Below, piece after piece: positions 25,404 through 34,154 of a stretch of DNA of 64,000 nucleotides. The notes under the pieces are model-generated. The model saw only the letters and a list, made by a program, of their open reading frames with translations, did not search any database and had not been told where the DNA came from. Positions within the stretch are counted from its first letter, which is position 1, and each line of letters begins with the position of its first letter. Made by a program: the position numbers and the translations under genes. Source of the DNA: Mycobacterium sp. IS-3022 (GTDB lineage Bacteria > Actinomycetota > Actinomycetes > Mycobacteriales > Mycobacteriaceae); the NCBI RefSeq assembly GCF_001500065.1, contig NZ_LQIN01000034.1, positions 62,001 through 126,000 on the forward strand, read 5' to 3'.

Positions 25404-26249
25404 GTGCGCCCAGCCATCAAGGTCGGTCTGTCGACGGCGTCGGTCTACCCGCTGAGAACCGAGGCGGCCTTTGAGTACGCGGCCCGCCTGGGCTACGACG
25501 GCGTCGAGCTGATGGTGTGGGCCGAGACCGTCAGCCAGGACGTGGAAGCCGTCGCGCGGTTGTCCGAGAAATACCACATGCCGGTGCTTTCGGTGCATGC
25601 ACCGTGCCTGCTCATCTCGCAGCGCGTGTGGGGCGCCAACCCGATCCCGAAGCTCGAGCGCAGTGTGCGCGCGGCCGAGCAGCTGGGCGCCCAGACCGTC
25701 GTCGTGCATCCGCCGTTCCGGTGGCAGCGCCGCTACGCCGAAGGCTTCTCTGAGCAGGTCGCCGAGCTCGAGGCGGCCAGCGACGTGATGGTCGCCGTCG
25801 AGAACATGTTCCCGTTTCGGGCCGACCGGTTCTTCGGCGCAGGTCAGACCTCGATCGAGCGGATGCGCAAACGTGGCGGCAGGCCGGGGCCCGGCATCTC
25901 GGCGTTCGCGCCGTCCTACGACCCGCTCGACGGCAACCACGCGCACTACACGCTGGACCTGTCGCACACCGCGACCGCGGGCTCCGATGCGATCGAGATG
26001 GCCCGTCGGATGGGAGACGGGCTGGTGCACCTGCACCTGTGCGACGGCAGCGGCGCCTCGACCGACGAACATCTGGTGCCGGGCCGGGGCACGCAGCCGA
26101 CGGTGGAGGTCTGCGAGATGCTGGCCGCGAGCGATTTCACCGGGCATGTGATCCTTGAGGTGACCACGTCGGGCGCCCGCACCGCCGCCGAACGCGAGGC
26201 GTTGCTGGTCGAGTCGTTGCAGTTCGCCCGCGCGCACCTGCTGCGCTGA
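25404..26249 (+). CDS. Sugar phosphate isomerase/epimerase-like TIM-barrel protein, Rv0498 type
   Basis: 281 aa, GTG start 15 bp after the preceding stop. The sequence follows the AP endonuclease 2/xylose isomerase-like TIM barrel pattern: GYDGVELMVWAE, VLSVHAPCLL, VVHPPFRWQ, VAVENMFPF, LDLSHTATAG, VHLHLCDGSG and VILEVTTSG carry the usual Glu, His and Asp metal ligands at strand ends. The precise substrate is not known. The conserved place between the Rv0497-type membrane protein and the thioesterase-type gene supports orthology to Rv0498. Confidence 0.9.
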   Translation: MRPAIKVGLSTASVYPLRTEAAFEYAARLGYDGVELMVWAETVSQDVEAVARLSEKYHMPVLSVHAPCLLISQRVWGANPIPKLERSVRAAEQLGAQTVVVHPPFRWQRRYAEGFSEQVAELEAASDVMVAVENMFPFRADRFFGAGQTSIERMRKRGGRPGPGISAFAPSYDPLDGNHAHYTLDLSHTATAGSDAIEMARRMGDGLVHLHLCDGSGASTDEHLVPGRGTQPTVEVCEMLAASDFTGHVILEVTTSGARTAAEREALLVESLQFARAHLLR

Positions 26250-26274
26250 CCTCACCTTGCGAAGGAACCACCAG

Positions 26275-27087
26275 ATGACCGGCTCCACCCTGTTCACCGA
26301 CGCCATGGCGCTCACCGACGCCGGTGACGGCGTGTATCACGGTGAGCTGAACGAACATTGGACAATCGGGCCGAAGGTGCACGGCGGCGCGATGTTGGCG
26401 CTGTGCGCAAACGCGGCGCGAACAGAGCACGGCGGCGGGGACGTGCAGCCGATCGCGGTGTCCGGAAACTTCCTGTGGGCACCGGACCCCGGCCCGATGC
26501 AGGTGGTCACCACGGTGCGCAAGCGCGGACGTCGCATCAGCCTGATCGACGTCGAACTCAATCAGGGTGAGCGTACGGCCGTGCGGGCCGCGATCACGCT
26601 CGGCGACCCGGAGCATCACGTGGCGCCACTGCTGTCGGTCAACCCCGTGATCCCGCTGATGCAACCCGAGCCGCCGCCCGGTCTCGAGCCGATCGGCGAG
26701 GGACATCCGATGGCCGATATCGTGCACCTCGCGCACGGCTGCGACATCCGGCCCTCGCTGACCACCATGGCGCCGCGGTCCGACGGTGGACCGCCGGTCA
26801 TCGAGTACTGGGTGCGCCCGAAAGGCGTTGCGCCCGATGTGTTGTTCGCGCTGCTGTGCGGCGATGTGTCGGCGCCGGTGACGTTGGGCGTGAACCGGTT
26901 CGGCTGGGCGCCGACCGTCCAGTTGACTGCGTATCTGCGTACCCTGCCCGCCGACGGGTGGCTGCGGGTGCTCTGCACGACGGTGGAGATCGGCCAGGAC
27001 TGGTTCGACGAGGATCACATCGTCGTCGACTGTGAGGGCCGCATCGTGGTGCAGAGCCGCCAACTCGCGATGGTGCCGAGCGCGTAG
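26275..27087 (+). CDS. Thioesterase family protein (acyl-CoA thioesterase-like, Rv0499 type)
   Basis: 270 aa from ATG 26275 with GAAGGAA upstream. The sequence carries two hot-dog repeats: the first around KVHGGAMLALCANAARTEHGG, the second around TLGVNRFGWAPTVQLTAYLRTLPADGWL, as in the TesB-like/4HBT_3 family. Such enzymes hydrolyse acyl-CoA esters; the usual Asp-Thr/Gln catalytic set is not obvious to me. It precedes proC, which it does not obviously serve, and the pair is conserved in mycobacteria. Confidence 0.85.
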   Translation: MTGSTLFTDAMALTDAGDGVYHGELNEHWTIGPKVHGGAMLALCANAARTEHGGGDVQPIAVSGNFLWAPDPGPMQVVTTVRKRGRRISLIDVELNQGERTAVRAAITLGDPEHHVAPLLSVNPVIPLMQPEPPPGLEPIGEGHPMADIVHLAHGCDIRPSLTTMAPRSDGGPPVIEYWVRPKGVAPDVLFALLCGDVSAPVTLGVNRFGWAPTVQLTAYLRTLPADGWLRVLCTTVEIGQDWFDEDHIVVDCEGRIVVQSRQLAMVPSA

Positions 27088-27105
27088 CCGTACCGGCTTT
27101 CTGCA

Positions 27106-27999
27106 ATGCTTTCCGGCATGGCCAGAATCGCGATCGTCGGCGGGGGAAGTATCGGTGAGGCACTCCTGTCCGGGCTGCTGCGCGCCGGGCGACAGGTCAA
27201 GGACCTGGTGGTGGCCGAGAAGGACCCGGCCCGGGCAAAACACCTCGCCGAGACGTATTCGGTGTTGGTGACGACGGTGTCCAACGCCGTGGACAACGCC
27301 GGCTACGTCGTCGTGGCCGTCAAGCCCGCCGACGTGGAGGAGCTCGTCGGGGAGATCGTCGATGCGGCCACCCAAGCCGAAAGCGACGCGGCCGAACAGG
27401 TTTTCGTGACGGTCGCCGCCGGTGTCACCACCGCCTACTACGAGAACAAGCTGCCGGCCGGGGCGCCGGTGATCCGTGTCATGCCCAACGCCCCGATCGT
27501 CGTCGGCGGGGGAGTCAGCGCGCTGTCCGCCGGCCGGTTCGCCACCGCGGAGCAGATGAAAGAGGTCTCCGCGATCTTCGACGCGGTCGGCGGCGTGCTG
27601 ACCGTGCCCGAATCCCAACTCGACGCGGTCACCGCGCTCTCGGGTTCCGGGCCGGCCTACTTCTACCTGATGGTCGAGGCGCTCATCGACGCGGGCGTCG
27701 CCGCCGGGCTGTCGCGCACGGTGGCCACGGATCTGGTGGCGCAGACGATGGCGGGGTCGGCCGCGATGCTGCTGGACCGGCTCGACCGGGCCGCATCGGC
27801 CGGGGGAGCGGCCGGCTCGTCGTCGGGAATCACGATGGACACCACGCCCGCCCAGCTGCGCGCGACCGTTACCTCGCCGGGGGGGACCACAGCGGCTGGT
27901 CTGCGGGAACTCGAACGGAGTGGTTTGCGGGCGGCCGTCGCCGAAGCGGTCGAGGCCGCGAAAAGGCGCTCTGAGCAGCTCGGAATTACATCGGAGTAA
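27106..27999 (+). CDS. proC: Pyrroline-5-carboxylate reductase
   Basis: 297 aa from ATG 27106; the ATG at 27118 (MARIAIVGGGSIG) is an equally possible start, and neither has a good ribosome site. The enzyme reduces 1-pyrroline-5-carboxylate to L-proline with NAD(P)H, the last step of proline synthesis. The Rossmann motif GGGSIG, the middle AVKPADVEELV and VMPNAPIVVGGG segments, and the P5CR signature LSGSGPAYFYLMVEAL followed by VTSPGGTTAAGL are all intact. Expected as a cytoplasmic decamer. The order before a BldC-like HTH gene matches Rv0500-Rv0500A. Confidence 0.96.
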   Translation: MLSGMARIAIVGGGSIGEALLSGLLRAGRQVKDLVVAEKDPARAKHLAETYSVLVTTVSNAVDNAGYVVVAVKPADVEELVGEIVDAATQAESDAAEQVFVTVAAGVTTAYYENKLPAGAPVIRVMPNAPIVVGGGVSALSAGRFATAEQMKEVSAIFDAVGGVLTVPESQLDAVTALSGSGPAYFYLMVEALIDAGVAAGLSRTVATDLVAQTMAGSAAMLLDRLDRAASAGGAAGSSSGITMDTTPAQLRATVTSPGGTTAAGLRELERSGLRAAVAEAVEAAKRRSEQLGITSE

Positions 28000-28045
28000 T
28001 TCGTTTAATTACCCACACCCGTCGCAGTAACACCATCTGCCACGC

Positions 28046-28108
28046 TATTCTCCTGGTGTAAGCACGGGTCGGTGCCAGCGGTGGGGAAGCCGCTGGGACT
28101 GCCCGTGC
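28046..28108 (+). promoter_or_regulatory. Promoter and structured 5' leader of the BldC-like gene
   Basis: TATTCT (28046-28051) is a possible -10 box. From about 12 bases later the DNA can form a long stem-loop: outer arms GCACGGG (28062-28068) and CCCGTGC (28102-28108), inner arms CCAGCGG (28075-28081) and CCGCTGG (28090-28096) with an 8-base loop. The hairpin would sit at the 5' end of the mRNA for the gene at 28127. It may also serve as the terminator of proC; there is no T-run. Confidence 0.5.
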
Positions 28109-28126
28109 CTGAATGATTGGGTTGCG

Positions 28127-28387
28127 ATGACGTCTATGAACGGGCCATCCGGGCGGGATTCGGCCAGTGGAAAGTCGGCTCGGGACGCCGGATCCGACGG
28201 TCAACAGCCACGAGCTCAATTTCTCACCGTCGCCGAAGTGGCGAGCCTGATGCGGGTCAGCAAAATGACGGTCTACCGGTTGGTGCACAACGGGGAGCTG
28301 CCCGCCGTCCGCGTCGGCCGGTCGTTCCGGGTGCACGCCAAGGCTGTTCACGACATGCTGGAGAGCTCGTACTTCGACGCAGGCTGA
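28127..28387 (+). CDS. Helix-turn-helix DNA-binding protein (excisionase/BldC-like, Rv0500A type)
   Basis: 86 aa. A 30-residue polar, disordered N terminus is followed by a winged-HTH of the MerR/excisionase (HTH_17) kind: FLTVAEVASLMRVSKMTVYRLVHNGELPAVRVGRSFRVH. BldC-like proteins are small, lack an effector domain, bind DNA as head-to-tail oligomers and regulate development in Streptomyces; the role in mycobacteria is not certain. The conserved place between proC and the 33-aa ribosomal protein gene matches Rv0500A. The structured leader upstream suggests its own transcription start. ATG 28136 is an alternative start. Confidence 0.9.
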   Translation: MTSMNGPSGRDSASGKSARDAGSDGQQPRAQFLTVAEVASLMRVSKMTVYRLVHNGELPAVRVGRSFRVHAKAVHDMLESSYFDAG

Positions 28388-28449
28388 TCTTCTTCACGCA
28401 AGCCCGCACCGGCGATCAGGCGAGTTTCGCGGTTACCTGCGCAGCCCGG

Positions 28450-28455
28450 TAAAGT
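28450..28455 (+). promoter_or_regulatory. Possible -10 element for the 33-aa ribosomal protein gene
   Basis: TAAAGT lies 54 bp upstream of the ATG at 28510 in a 122-bp gap, with TTACCT about 18 bases further upstream as a possible -35. The position is sensible for a gene expected to be strongly expressed. Confidence 0.35.
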
Positions 28456-28509
28456 GGCCGGGTCAATCAACAATGCTTGTTCGGCAAGTAGTCACAGGTA
28501 GCGGAGTTC

Positions 28510-28611
28510 ATGGGTTCAGTCATCAAGAAGCGGCGCAAGCGCATGTCGAAGAAGAAGCACCGCAAGCTGCTTCGTCGCACCCGGGTCCAGCGCAGAAAAC
28601 TCGGCAAGTAA
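28510..28611 (+). CDS. 33-aa highly basic protein, Rv0500B type (ribosomal bS22 / AURKAIP1-COX24 family)
   Basis: 33 residues, 20 of them Lys or Arg: it starts [17 protein letters not shown] and ends [12 protein letters not shown]. This is the invariant small protein annotated in mycobacteria as AURKAIP1/COX24-domain protein, which I believe is the small ribosomal subunit protein bS22 seen in mycobacterial 70S structures. It is too short for ordinary gene finding cut-offs. ATG follows GCGGAG. Its place between the BldC-like and the epimerase genes matches M. tuberculosis. Confidence 0.93.
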
Positions 28612-28642
28612 TCTCCGCGCGCGGTCGTTAGGCTGACCGGTC

Positions 28643-29743
28643 ATGGATTCCGAGGGTCGTTCCACTGGGCACGCCAACGGGTCTGACTCGCGCGACGCCG
28701 TGCACTATCCCAAAGTCGTCCTGGTCACCGGGGCGTGCCGGTTCCTCGGCGGATACCTGACGGCCCGGCTGGCGCAGAACCCGTTGATCAACCATGTGAT
28801 CGCCGTCGACGCGATCGCGCCGAGCAAGGACCTGCTGCGCCGGATGGGCCGCGCAGAGTTCGTCCGCGCCGACATCCGGAACCCGTTCATCGCGAAGGTC
28901 ATTCGCAACGGCGACGTCGACACCGTGGTGCACGCCGCCGCGGCGTCCTACGCGCCCCGCTCCGGTGGGCGCGCGGCGCTGAAGGAGCTCAACGTGATGG
29001 GCGCGATCCAGTTGTTCGCGGCCTGCCAGAAGGCACCGTCGGTGCAACGCGTCGTACTCAAGTCCACTTCGGAGGTGTACGGCTCGAGCTCACGCGACCC
29101 GGTGCTGTTCACCGAGGACAGCAGCGCTCGACGTCCCCCGGGCGAAGGATTCGCCCGCGACAGCATCGACATCGAGGGTTACGCGCGCGGGCTGGGGCGG
29201 CGCCGGCCGGACATCGCGGTCACCATCCTGCGGCTGGCCAACATGATCGGTCCCGCGATGGACACCGCGTTGTCGCGCTACCTCGCCGGTCCGGTGGTGC
29301 CGACCGTCGTCGGGCACGACGCCCGGTTACAGCTGCTGCACGAGCAGGACGCGCTCGGGGCGCTCGAGCGCGCGACGATGGCGGGCAAGTCGGGCACCTA
29401 CAACATCGGGGCGTCCGGCATCATCATGATGAGCCAGGCGATCCGGCGGGCCGGCCGAATCCCGCTTCCCGTGCCTCGATCGGCGCTGTGGGCAGTGGAT
29501 TCGCTGAGGCGCGCGACTCGCTACACTGAACTCGATCGCGAGCAATTGGACTACCTGAGTTACGGCCGTGTTATGGACACATCGCGAATGCGAAACGAAC
29601 TCGGCTACAACCCAAAGTGGACCACCGTGGAAGCCTTCGACGATTACGTCCGAGGCCGCGGATTGACTCCGATCGTCGACCCTCGGTGGGTACGCTCAAT
29701 GGAGAGTCGCGCCGTCGCTGCGGCGCAGCGGTGGGGGCGCTAG
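28643..29743 (+). CDS. NAD-dependent epimerase/dehydratase family protein (Rv0501, GalE2-like)
   Basis: 366 aa, extended SDR fold. The cofactor loop reads VTGACRFLGG: the middle Gly of the usual TGxxGxxG motif is Arg, seen also as a variant in this mycobacterial subgroup. Further family features are ADIRNPFI, VVHAAAASYAP, KSTSEVYGSS and the YARGLGRR segment where YxxxK would be expected; the catalytic Lys is replaced by a Gly-Leu sequence in my reading, so activity as a UDP-galactose epimerase is doubtful. It is placed as Rv0501 and is probably involved in envelope polysaccharide or lipid work. Confidence 0.87.
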   Translation: MDSEGRSTGHANGSDSRDAVHYPKVVLVTGACRFLGGYLTARLAQNPLINHVIAVDAIAPSKDLLRRMGRAEFVRADIRNPFIAKVIRNGDVDTVVHAAAASYAPRSGGRAALKELNVMGAIQLFAACQKAPSVQRVVLKSTSEVYGSSSRDPVLFTEDSSARRPPGEGFARDSIDIEGYARGLGRRRPDIAVTILRLANMIGPAMDTALSRYLAGPVVPTVVGHDARLQLLHEQDALGALERATMAGKSGTYNIGASGIIMMSQAIRRAGRIPLPVPRSALWAVDSLRRATRYTELDREQLDYLSYGRVMDTSRMRNELGYNPKWTTVEAFDDYVRGRGLTPIVDPRWVRSMESRAVAAAQRWGR

Positions 29744-29780
29744 GCTCATCAACTGATCGGGTGGGGAGAAGGTAACGACA

Positions 29781-30848
29781 GTGGCGGGCGAGTCCAAGGC
29801 GAAAGTCATTCCGCTGCACGCGAATTCGGGCCGTGCAGCGGCGCAGCGGCGCAACGCCGCGCGCACGCAGGGCTCTCGCCGACATCCCTCGCAGACCTCG
29901 GATCCGCTCGGTCGCGCCTCCGCTGAGGACATCGCCGCCGTCGTCCGTGAGATCGACGACCGCAGGGCTGGCGCCGCCGGCGTCCCGACCGTCGACGAGA
30001 CGCCCACCGAACTCGCCAAGCGAATAGGGGCGGTCGCCGAATTCGTCCGCAAGCGGATGATGGGCGATTACGTCGTCGACGAATTCGGATTCGACGCCCA
30101 CCTCAACAACGCAATCTTTTTGCCTTTGCTGAGAGTGTTCTTCAAGTCGTGGTTCCGCGTCGAGGTCAGCGGTGTCGAGCATCTGCCCGAGACGGGTGCC
30201 GCGCTGGTGGTTGCCAACCACGCCGGGGTGCTGCCGTTCGACGGGTTGATGGCGTCGGTGGCGGTGCACGACCACCACCCGGCACACCGCGACCTGCGCC
30301 TGCTTGCCGCCGACATGGTTTTCGACCTGCCGATGGTCGGTCAGGCCGCGCGTAAGGCCGGCCACACCATGGCCTGCACCGCCGATGCGCACCGCCTGCT
30401 GGCCGCCGGTGAGCTGACCGCGGTTTTCCCGGAGGGCTACAAGGGCCTGGGCAAGCACTTCAAGGACCGCTACAAGCTGCAGCGCTTCGGTCGCGGCGGC
30501 TTCGTCTCGGCCGCGCTGCGCACCAAGGCGCCCATCGTGCCGTGCTCGATCGTCGGCTCCGAGGAGATCTATCCGATGATCGGCGACGTCAAGCTGCTGG
30601 CCCGGCTGCTGGGGCTGCCGTACTTCCCGATCACGCCGTTCTTCCCGCTCGCAGGCCCGGCAGGGATGGTCCCGCTGCCGTCGAAGTGGCACATCCAGTT
30701 CGGCGAGCCGATCGAGACGGCCGATTACGACGAGTCGGCCGCCGAGGACCCGATGATCACGTTCGAGCTCACCGACCAGGTGCGCGAGACCATCCAGCAG
30801 ACGCTGTACCAACTGCTCGCGCAGCGCCGCAACACGTTCCTCGGCTGA
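29781..30848 (+). CDS. Lysophospholipid acyltransferase family protein (PlsC-like, Rv0502 type)
   Basis: 355 aa, GTG start. An N-terminal 100-residue basic and disordered part precedes the acyltransferase domain: ANHAGVLPFD carries the catalytic H-x4-D, VFPEGYKGLGK the glycerol-phosphate-binding EG motif, and APIVPCSIVG the last conserved block. Such enzymes put an acyl chain on a lysophospholipid or related acceptor at the membrane. It fits Rv0502. In M. tuberculosis the next gene is cmaA2, which is absent here; a convergent HadD-type gene follows instead. Confidence 0.9.
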   Translation: MAGESKAKVIPLHANSGRAAAQRRNAARTQGSRRHPSQTSDPLGRASAEDIAAVVREIDDRRAGAAGVPTVDETPTELAKRIGAVAEFVRKRMMGDYVVDEFGFDAHLNNAIFLPLLRVFFKSWFRVEVSGVEHLPETGAALVVANHAGVLPFDGLMASVAVHDHHPAHRDLRLLAADMVFDLPMVGQAARKAGHTMACTADAHRLLAAGELTAVFPEGYKGLGKHFKDRYKLQRFGRGGFVSAALRTKAPIVPCSIVGSEEIYPMIGDVKLLARLLGLPYFPITPFFPLAGPAGMVPLPSKWHIQFGEPIETADYDESAAEDPMITFELTDQVRETIQQTLYQLLAQRRNTFLG

Positions 30849-30869
30849 GTCTCCGGCTGAGCGTTCCTC

Positions 30870-30931
30870 CGCGAGCAGGCGCAAACTGCCCCCGAACGGG
30901 CCTCTTAAGGGGCACTTCGCGACTGCTCGCG
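30870..30931. repeat. 62-bp palindromic repeat, copy 1 (intergenic, possible bidirectional terminator)
   Basis: Outer arms CGCGAGCAG (30870-30878) and CTGCTCGCG (30923-30931) are perfectly complementary; inner parts GCGCAAACTGCCCC and GGGGCACTTCGCGA pair with a few mismatches around an 16-base loop. It lies between two convergent genes, ideal for terminating both. A second copy of exactly the same length and pattern lies inside resB at 51147-51208, so it is a dispersed repeat and not only a local terminator. Confidence 0.8.
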
Positions 30932-30938
30932 CTAGAGG

Positions 30939-31478
30939 CTAGCTACCCGAACTAGTTTGCTTGGCAATCATTTTCGCGATCGCCTCATCGCGGGCGGCGG
31001 CGATGCGCTCGCTCACCTCGTCGGCCTCGGTGTCGGATTGCGCCTCGCCCATCACGGTGACGACGCTCGTCAGGACCGGGTTGCCGTCGGCGTCGGTGAC
31101 CTCGCCGCGGACCTCGGTGACGACGGCCCCGTGTGATTCGGTCACCGAGTCGAGGTAGGAATCGAAGAACAGTTTGTCGCCGGCCACGATCGGGCGGTGG
31201 AAGGTGATCTTCTGGTCACGGTGCAGCACCCGCTCCATGTTGATCGGCACGTCGAACTGGTTGAAGATCTCGAGCTGGACGCGGCGACCGGCGACCGCGA
31301 GGAACGTCAACGGCGCTATCAACGAGTCGTAACCGCATTCCTTGGCGGCCTCTTCGCTGAAGTGGGCCGGGTGCTCGTCCTTGACCGCGCGCGCGAACTC
31401 CCGGATCTTTTCCCGGTCGACCTCGAAGTAATCGGGGTAGCGGTAATGAGTGCCGATGATGTTCTCTGCGATGGCCAT
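30939..31478 (-). CDS. hadD: HadD-like (R)-hydroxyacyl-ACP dehydratase subunit family, Rv0504c type
   Basis: 179 aa. The N-terminal MaoC-like hot-dog domain reads [27 protein letters not shown], with [13 protein letters not shown] and [18 protein letters not shown] as in HadA and HadC of the mycolic acid FAS-II system. HadD (Rv0504c; MSMEG_0948 by memory) has been reported to act in mycolic acid synthesis in M. smegmatis. These subunits lack the hydratase D-x4-H motif and pair with a HadB-like partner elsewhere. It is on the - strand ahead of the SerB1-like gene, as in M. tuberculosis but in the reverse genomic neighbourhood of the lost cmaA2. Confidence 0.85.
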   Translation of the reverse strand: MAIAENIIGTHYRYPDYFEVDREKIREFARAVKDEHPAHFSEEAAKECGYDSLIAPLTFLAVAGRRVQLEIFNQFDVPINMERVLHRDQKITFHRPIVAGDKLFFDSYLDSVTESHGAVVTEVRGEVTDADGNPVLTSVVTVMGEAQSDTEADEVSERIAAARDEAIAKMIAKQTSSGS

Positions 31479-31525
31479 ACACGGTCTCTTCTGGTCGGAG
31501 TCAGCGGCGCGAGCCTATCAGCGGT

Positions 31526-32443
31526 TCAGCGGCCGTCCTGGCGACGGGAGACGACGGCGGCCAACGCCCCACCCGCCGCGCCCAGTGCCAGCGCCGACGG
31601 CACGCCGATGCGCGCGGCCTTGCGGGCGGTGCGGAAGTCGCGAATCTCCCAGCCCCGCTCCCGGGCGAGGTCGCGCAGGTCCGCGTCGGGATTGATCGCC
31701 ACCGCGGTGCCGACCAGCGACAGCATCGGCACGTCGTTGAAGCTGTCCGAGTAGGCAGTGCAGCGACGCAGGTTGAGCCCTTCGCGGATGGCCAGTGACC
31801 GCACCGCATGGGCTTTGCCCGTCCCGTGCAGGATGTCGCCGACCAGGCGCCCGGTGAACACCCCGTCGACGGACTCCGCGACGGTGCCCAACGCCCCGGT
31901 CAGGCCCAGCCGCTTGGCGATCGTCGCGGCAAGTTCGTACGGCGTCGCCGTGACCAGCCACACCTGTTGGCCGGCATCGAGATGCATCTGCGCCAGCGAG
32001 CGGGTGCCAGGCCAGATCTTGTCGGCGATGATCTCGTCGTAGATCTCCTCGCCGACGGCCATCAGCTCGGCCGTCGACCGGCCTTCGATGAAAGCCAGCG
32101 CCTTACGACGGCCGGCGGCCACGTCGTCGCTGTTCTCCCGTCCGGTCAGCTGGAACTTGGCCTGTGCGTAGAGGAACTTCGCGACGTCGCCGTAGGTGAA
32201 GTACTTGCGAGCGGCCAGCCCGCGGGCGAAGTGGATCAGCGACGAGCCCTGCACCAGCGTGTTGTCGACGTCGAAGAACGCTGCCGCGGTCAGGTCGGGC
32301 GGCGGTGGCGACGGGGTGGTGGGCTCCTCGAGAACCAGACCGGTGACGGCCTGCTCGGCGCTCGCCTCACCGGCACGCTGCTGATCGGCGGCAGAGGCTG
32401 GTCCCGCCAACTGCTCGCCTTCGACGCGACCGGACTCAGACAC
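31526..32443 (-). CDS. HAD-IB family hydrolase (SerB1-like, Rv0505c type)
   Basis: 305 aa. The HAD nucleophile motif I is [15 protein letters not shown] (Asp at the first D of DVDNT), motif [14 protein letters not shown], and motif [17 protein letters not shown] hydrophobic segment near the C terminus ([19 protein letters not shown]) could anchor it in the membrane. The family is related to phosphoserine phosphatase, but a long N-terminal disordered part and the C-terminal anchor differ from SerB2, so the serine-synthesis role is uncertain. Its start codon lies 38 bp from the divergent glutaredoxin-like gene. Confidence 0.88.
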   Translation of the reverse strand: MSESGRVEGEQLAGPASAADQQRAGEASAEQAVTGLVLEEPTTPSPPPPDLTAAAFFDVDNTLVQGSSLIHFARGLAARKYFTYGDVAKFLYAQAKFQLTGRENSDDVAAGRRKALAFIEGRSTAELMAVGEEIYDEIIADKIWPGTRSLAQMHLDAGQQVWLVTATPYELAATIAKRLGLTGALGTVAESVDGVFTGRLVGDILHGTGKAHAVRSLAIREGLNLRRCTAYSDSFNDVPMLSLVGTAVAINPDADLRDLARERGWEIRDFRTARKAARIGVPSALALGAAGGALAAVVSRRQDGR

Positions 32444-32481
32444 GTTTCAACCCTAAGTCACGGTGGCGGGATACTTGTCGA

Positions 32482-32736
32482 GTGGACCGGCAGGTGGAGT
32501 TGCTGACGCGCGACGGCTGCACGATCTGCCGACGGGTCGCCGACCAGCTCACCGTGCTGGCGGATGAACTGGGTTTCACGCTGGTCATCACCGATGTCGA
32601 CGCCGCAGCCGCGGCGGGCGAACCCGCGCGACGGGCGGAGTTCGGCGATCGTTTGCCGGTGGTGCTGCTCGACGGCGCCGAGCACAGTTACTGGGAGGTC
32701 GATGAGCCTCGGCTGCGTGCCGACCTGGCGAAGTGA
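32482..32736 (+). CDS. Glutaredoxin family protein (Rv0508 type)
   Basis: 84 aa, GTG start. It begins RQVELLTRDGCTICRRVADQL, with the redox pair Cys-Thr-Ile-Cys, a thioredoxin-fold start of the glutaredoxin-like DUF836 type; the VVLLDGAEHSYWEVDE end supplies the cis-Pro-type region (RLPVV). Likely a thiol-disulphide exchange protein of the cytoplasm. In M. tuberculosis mmpS2-mmpL2 stand between serB1 and this gene; they are missing here. It precedes hemA by 71 bp, as in the core arrangement. Confidence 0.9.
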   Translation: MDRQVELLTRDGCTICRRVADQLTVLADELGFTLVITDVDAAAAAGEPARRAEFGDRLPVVLLDGAEHSYWEVDEPRLRADLAK

Positions 32737-32807
32737 CTGCGGCCTCCGGCAGGAATTTGGTCACCTAACTGTTCACCGACTACCGTGGATGACGTGGTGA
32801 TTAAGCC

Positions 32808-34151
32808 GTGAGCGTGCTGCTTTTCGGGGTTTCGCACCGCAGCGCGCCGGTGTCGGTGCTCGAACAACTCAGCACCGATGAATCCGATCAGGCAAAGATC
32901 GTCGACAAGGTGCTGCAGTCCTCCCTCGTCACCGAGGCGATGGTGCTGTCCACCTGCAACCGGGTCGAGGTCTACGCCGTCGTCGAGGCGTTCCACGGCG
33001 GTTTGTCGGTCATCGGCCAGGTGCTCTCCGAGCACTCCGGTATGGGCCTGGGCGACCTCACCAAATACGCCTACGTGCGCTACGCCGAAGCCGCCGTCGA
33101 GCACCTGTTCGCCGTCGCCTCCGGGCTGGACTCCGCCGTCATCGGAGAACAGCAGGTGCTCGGCCAGGTGCGCCGCGCCTATGCGGCCGCCGAGGCCAAC
33201 CACACCGTGGGCCGCACGCTGCACGAGCTGTCGCAGCGGGCGTTGTCGGTCGGCAAGCGGGTGCACACGGAGACCGGGATCGACGCCGCCGGCGCCTCGG
33301 TGGTGTCCGTGGCGCTCGGCATGGCCGAAAGCAAGCTCGGTTCGCTCGCCGGCCGCACCGCGGTGGTGATCGGCGCGGGCGCGATGGGCTCGCTGGCCGC
33401 CAAGCATCTGACCCGCGCCGGCCTCGATCGCATCCACATCGTGAACCGCAGCCTGCCGCGGGCCAAGCGACTCGCGGCGAAGGTCCGCGAATTGGGCATC
33501 GAGGCCCATGCCTTCCCGTTCGACCATCTGCCGCCGCTGCTCACCGACGCCGACGTGGTCGTCAGCTGCACCGGCGCGGTGCGGCCCGTCGTCTCCCTGG
33601 CCGACGTGCACCGCGGCCTGGCGCACGGCCAAGAGCCCAAGCAGCTGGTGATCTGCGACCTCGGCATGCCCCGCGACGTCGATCCTGCGGTGGCGGGGCT
33701 GCCCGGCGTCTACGTGGTGGACATGGAGCGCATCCAGCGTGAGCCGTCGGCCCGCGCCGCCGCCTCCGACGCCGAAGCCGCGCGCGCGATCGTCGCCGCC
33801 GAGGTCGCCAATTATCTGGCCGGTCAGCGAATGGCCGAGGTCACCCCGACCGTCACCGCGTTGCGGCAGCGCGCCGCCGACGTGGTCGAGGCCGAACTGC
33901 TCAGGCTGGACAACCGGCTGCCCGGGCTGGACGCGGCTCACCGCGACGAGGTCGCCAAGACCGTGCGCCGGGTGGTCGACAAGCTGCTGCACGCCCCGAC
34001 CGTGCGGGTCAAACAGCTGGCCAGCGCACCCGGCGGCGACAGCTACGCCGAGGCGCTGCGCGAGTTGTTCGAGCTCGACCAACAGGCCGTCGATGCCGTC
34101 GCTGGCCCCGAAATGCCATTGATACCAACTGATTTCGACAAGGCCGAGTAA
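32808..34151 (+). CDS. hemA: Glutamyl-tRNA reductase
   Basis: 447 aa, GTG start. It reduces glutamyl-tRNA(Glu) to glutamate-1-semialdehyde with NADPH, the first committed step of the C5 tetrapyrrole pathway. GVSHRSAPV at residues 7-15, catalytic Cys50 in the block [10 protein letters not shown], the NADPH domain [16 protein letters not shown], and the C-terminal dimerisation helix domain are all present, full length. It heads hemA-hemC-hemD-hemB, followed by hemC after only three bases. Confidence 0.97.
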   Translation: MSVLLFGVSHRSAPVSVLEQLSTDESDQAKIVDKVLQSSLVTEAMVLSTCNRVEVYAVVEAFHGGLSVIGQVLSEHSGMGLGDLTKYAYVRYAEAAVEHLFAVASGLDSAVIGEQQVLGQVRRAYAAAEANHTVGRTLHELSQRALSVGKRVHTETGIDAAGASVVSVALGMAESKLGSLAGRTAVVIGAGAMGSLAAKHLTRAGLDRIHIVNRSLPRAKRLAAKVRELGIEAHAFPFDHLPPLLTDADVVVSCTGAVRPVVSLADVHRGLAHGQEPKQLVICDLGMPRDVDPAVAGLPGVYVVDMERIQREPSARAAASDAEAARAIVAAEVANYLAGQRMAEVTPTVTALRQRAADVVEAELLRLDNRLPGLDAAHRDEVAKTVRRVVDKLLHAPTVRVKQLASAPGGDSYAEALRELFELDQQAVDAVAGPEMPLIPTDFDKAE

Positions 34152-34154
34152 CGC

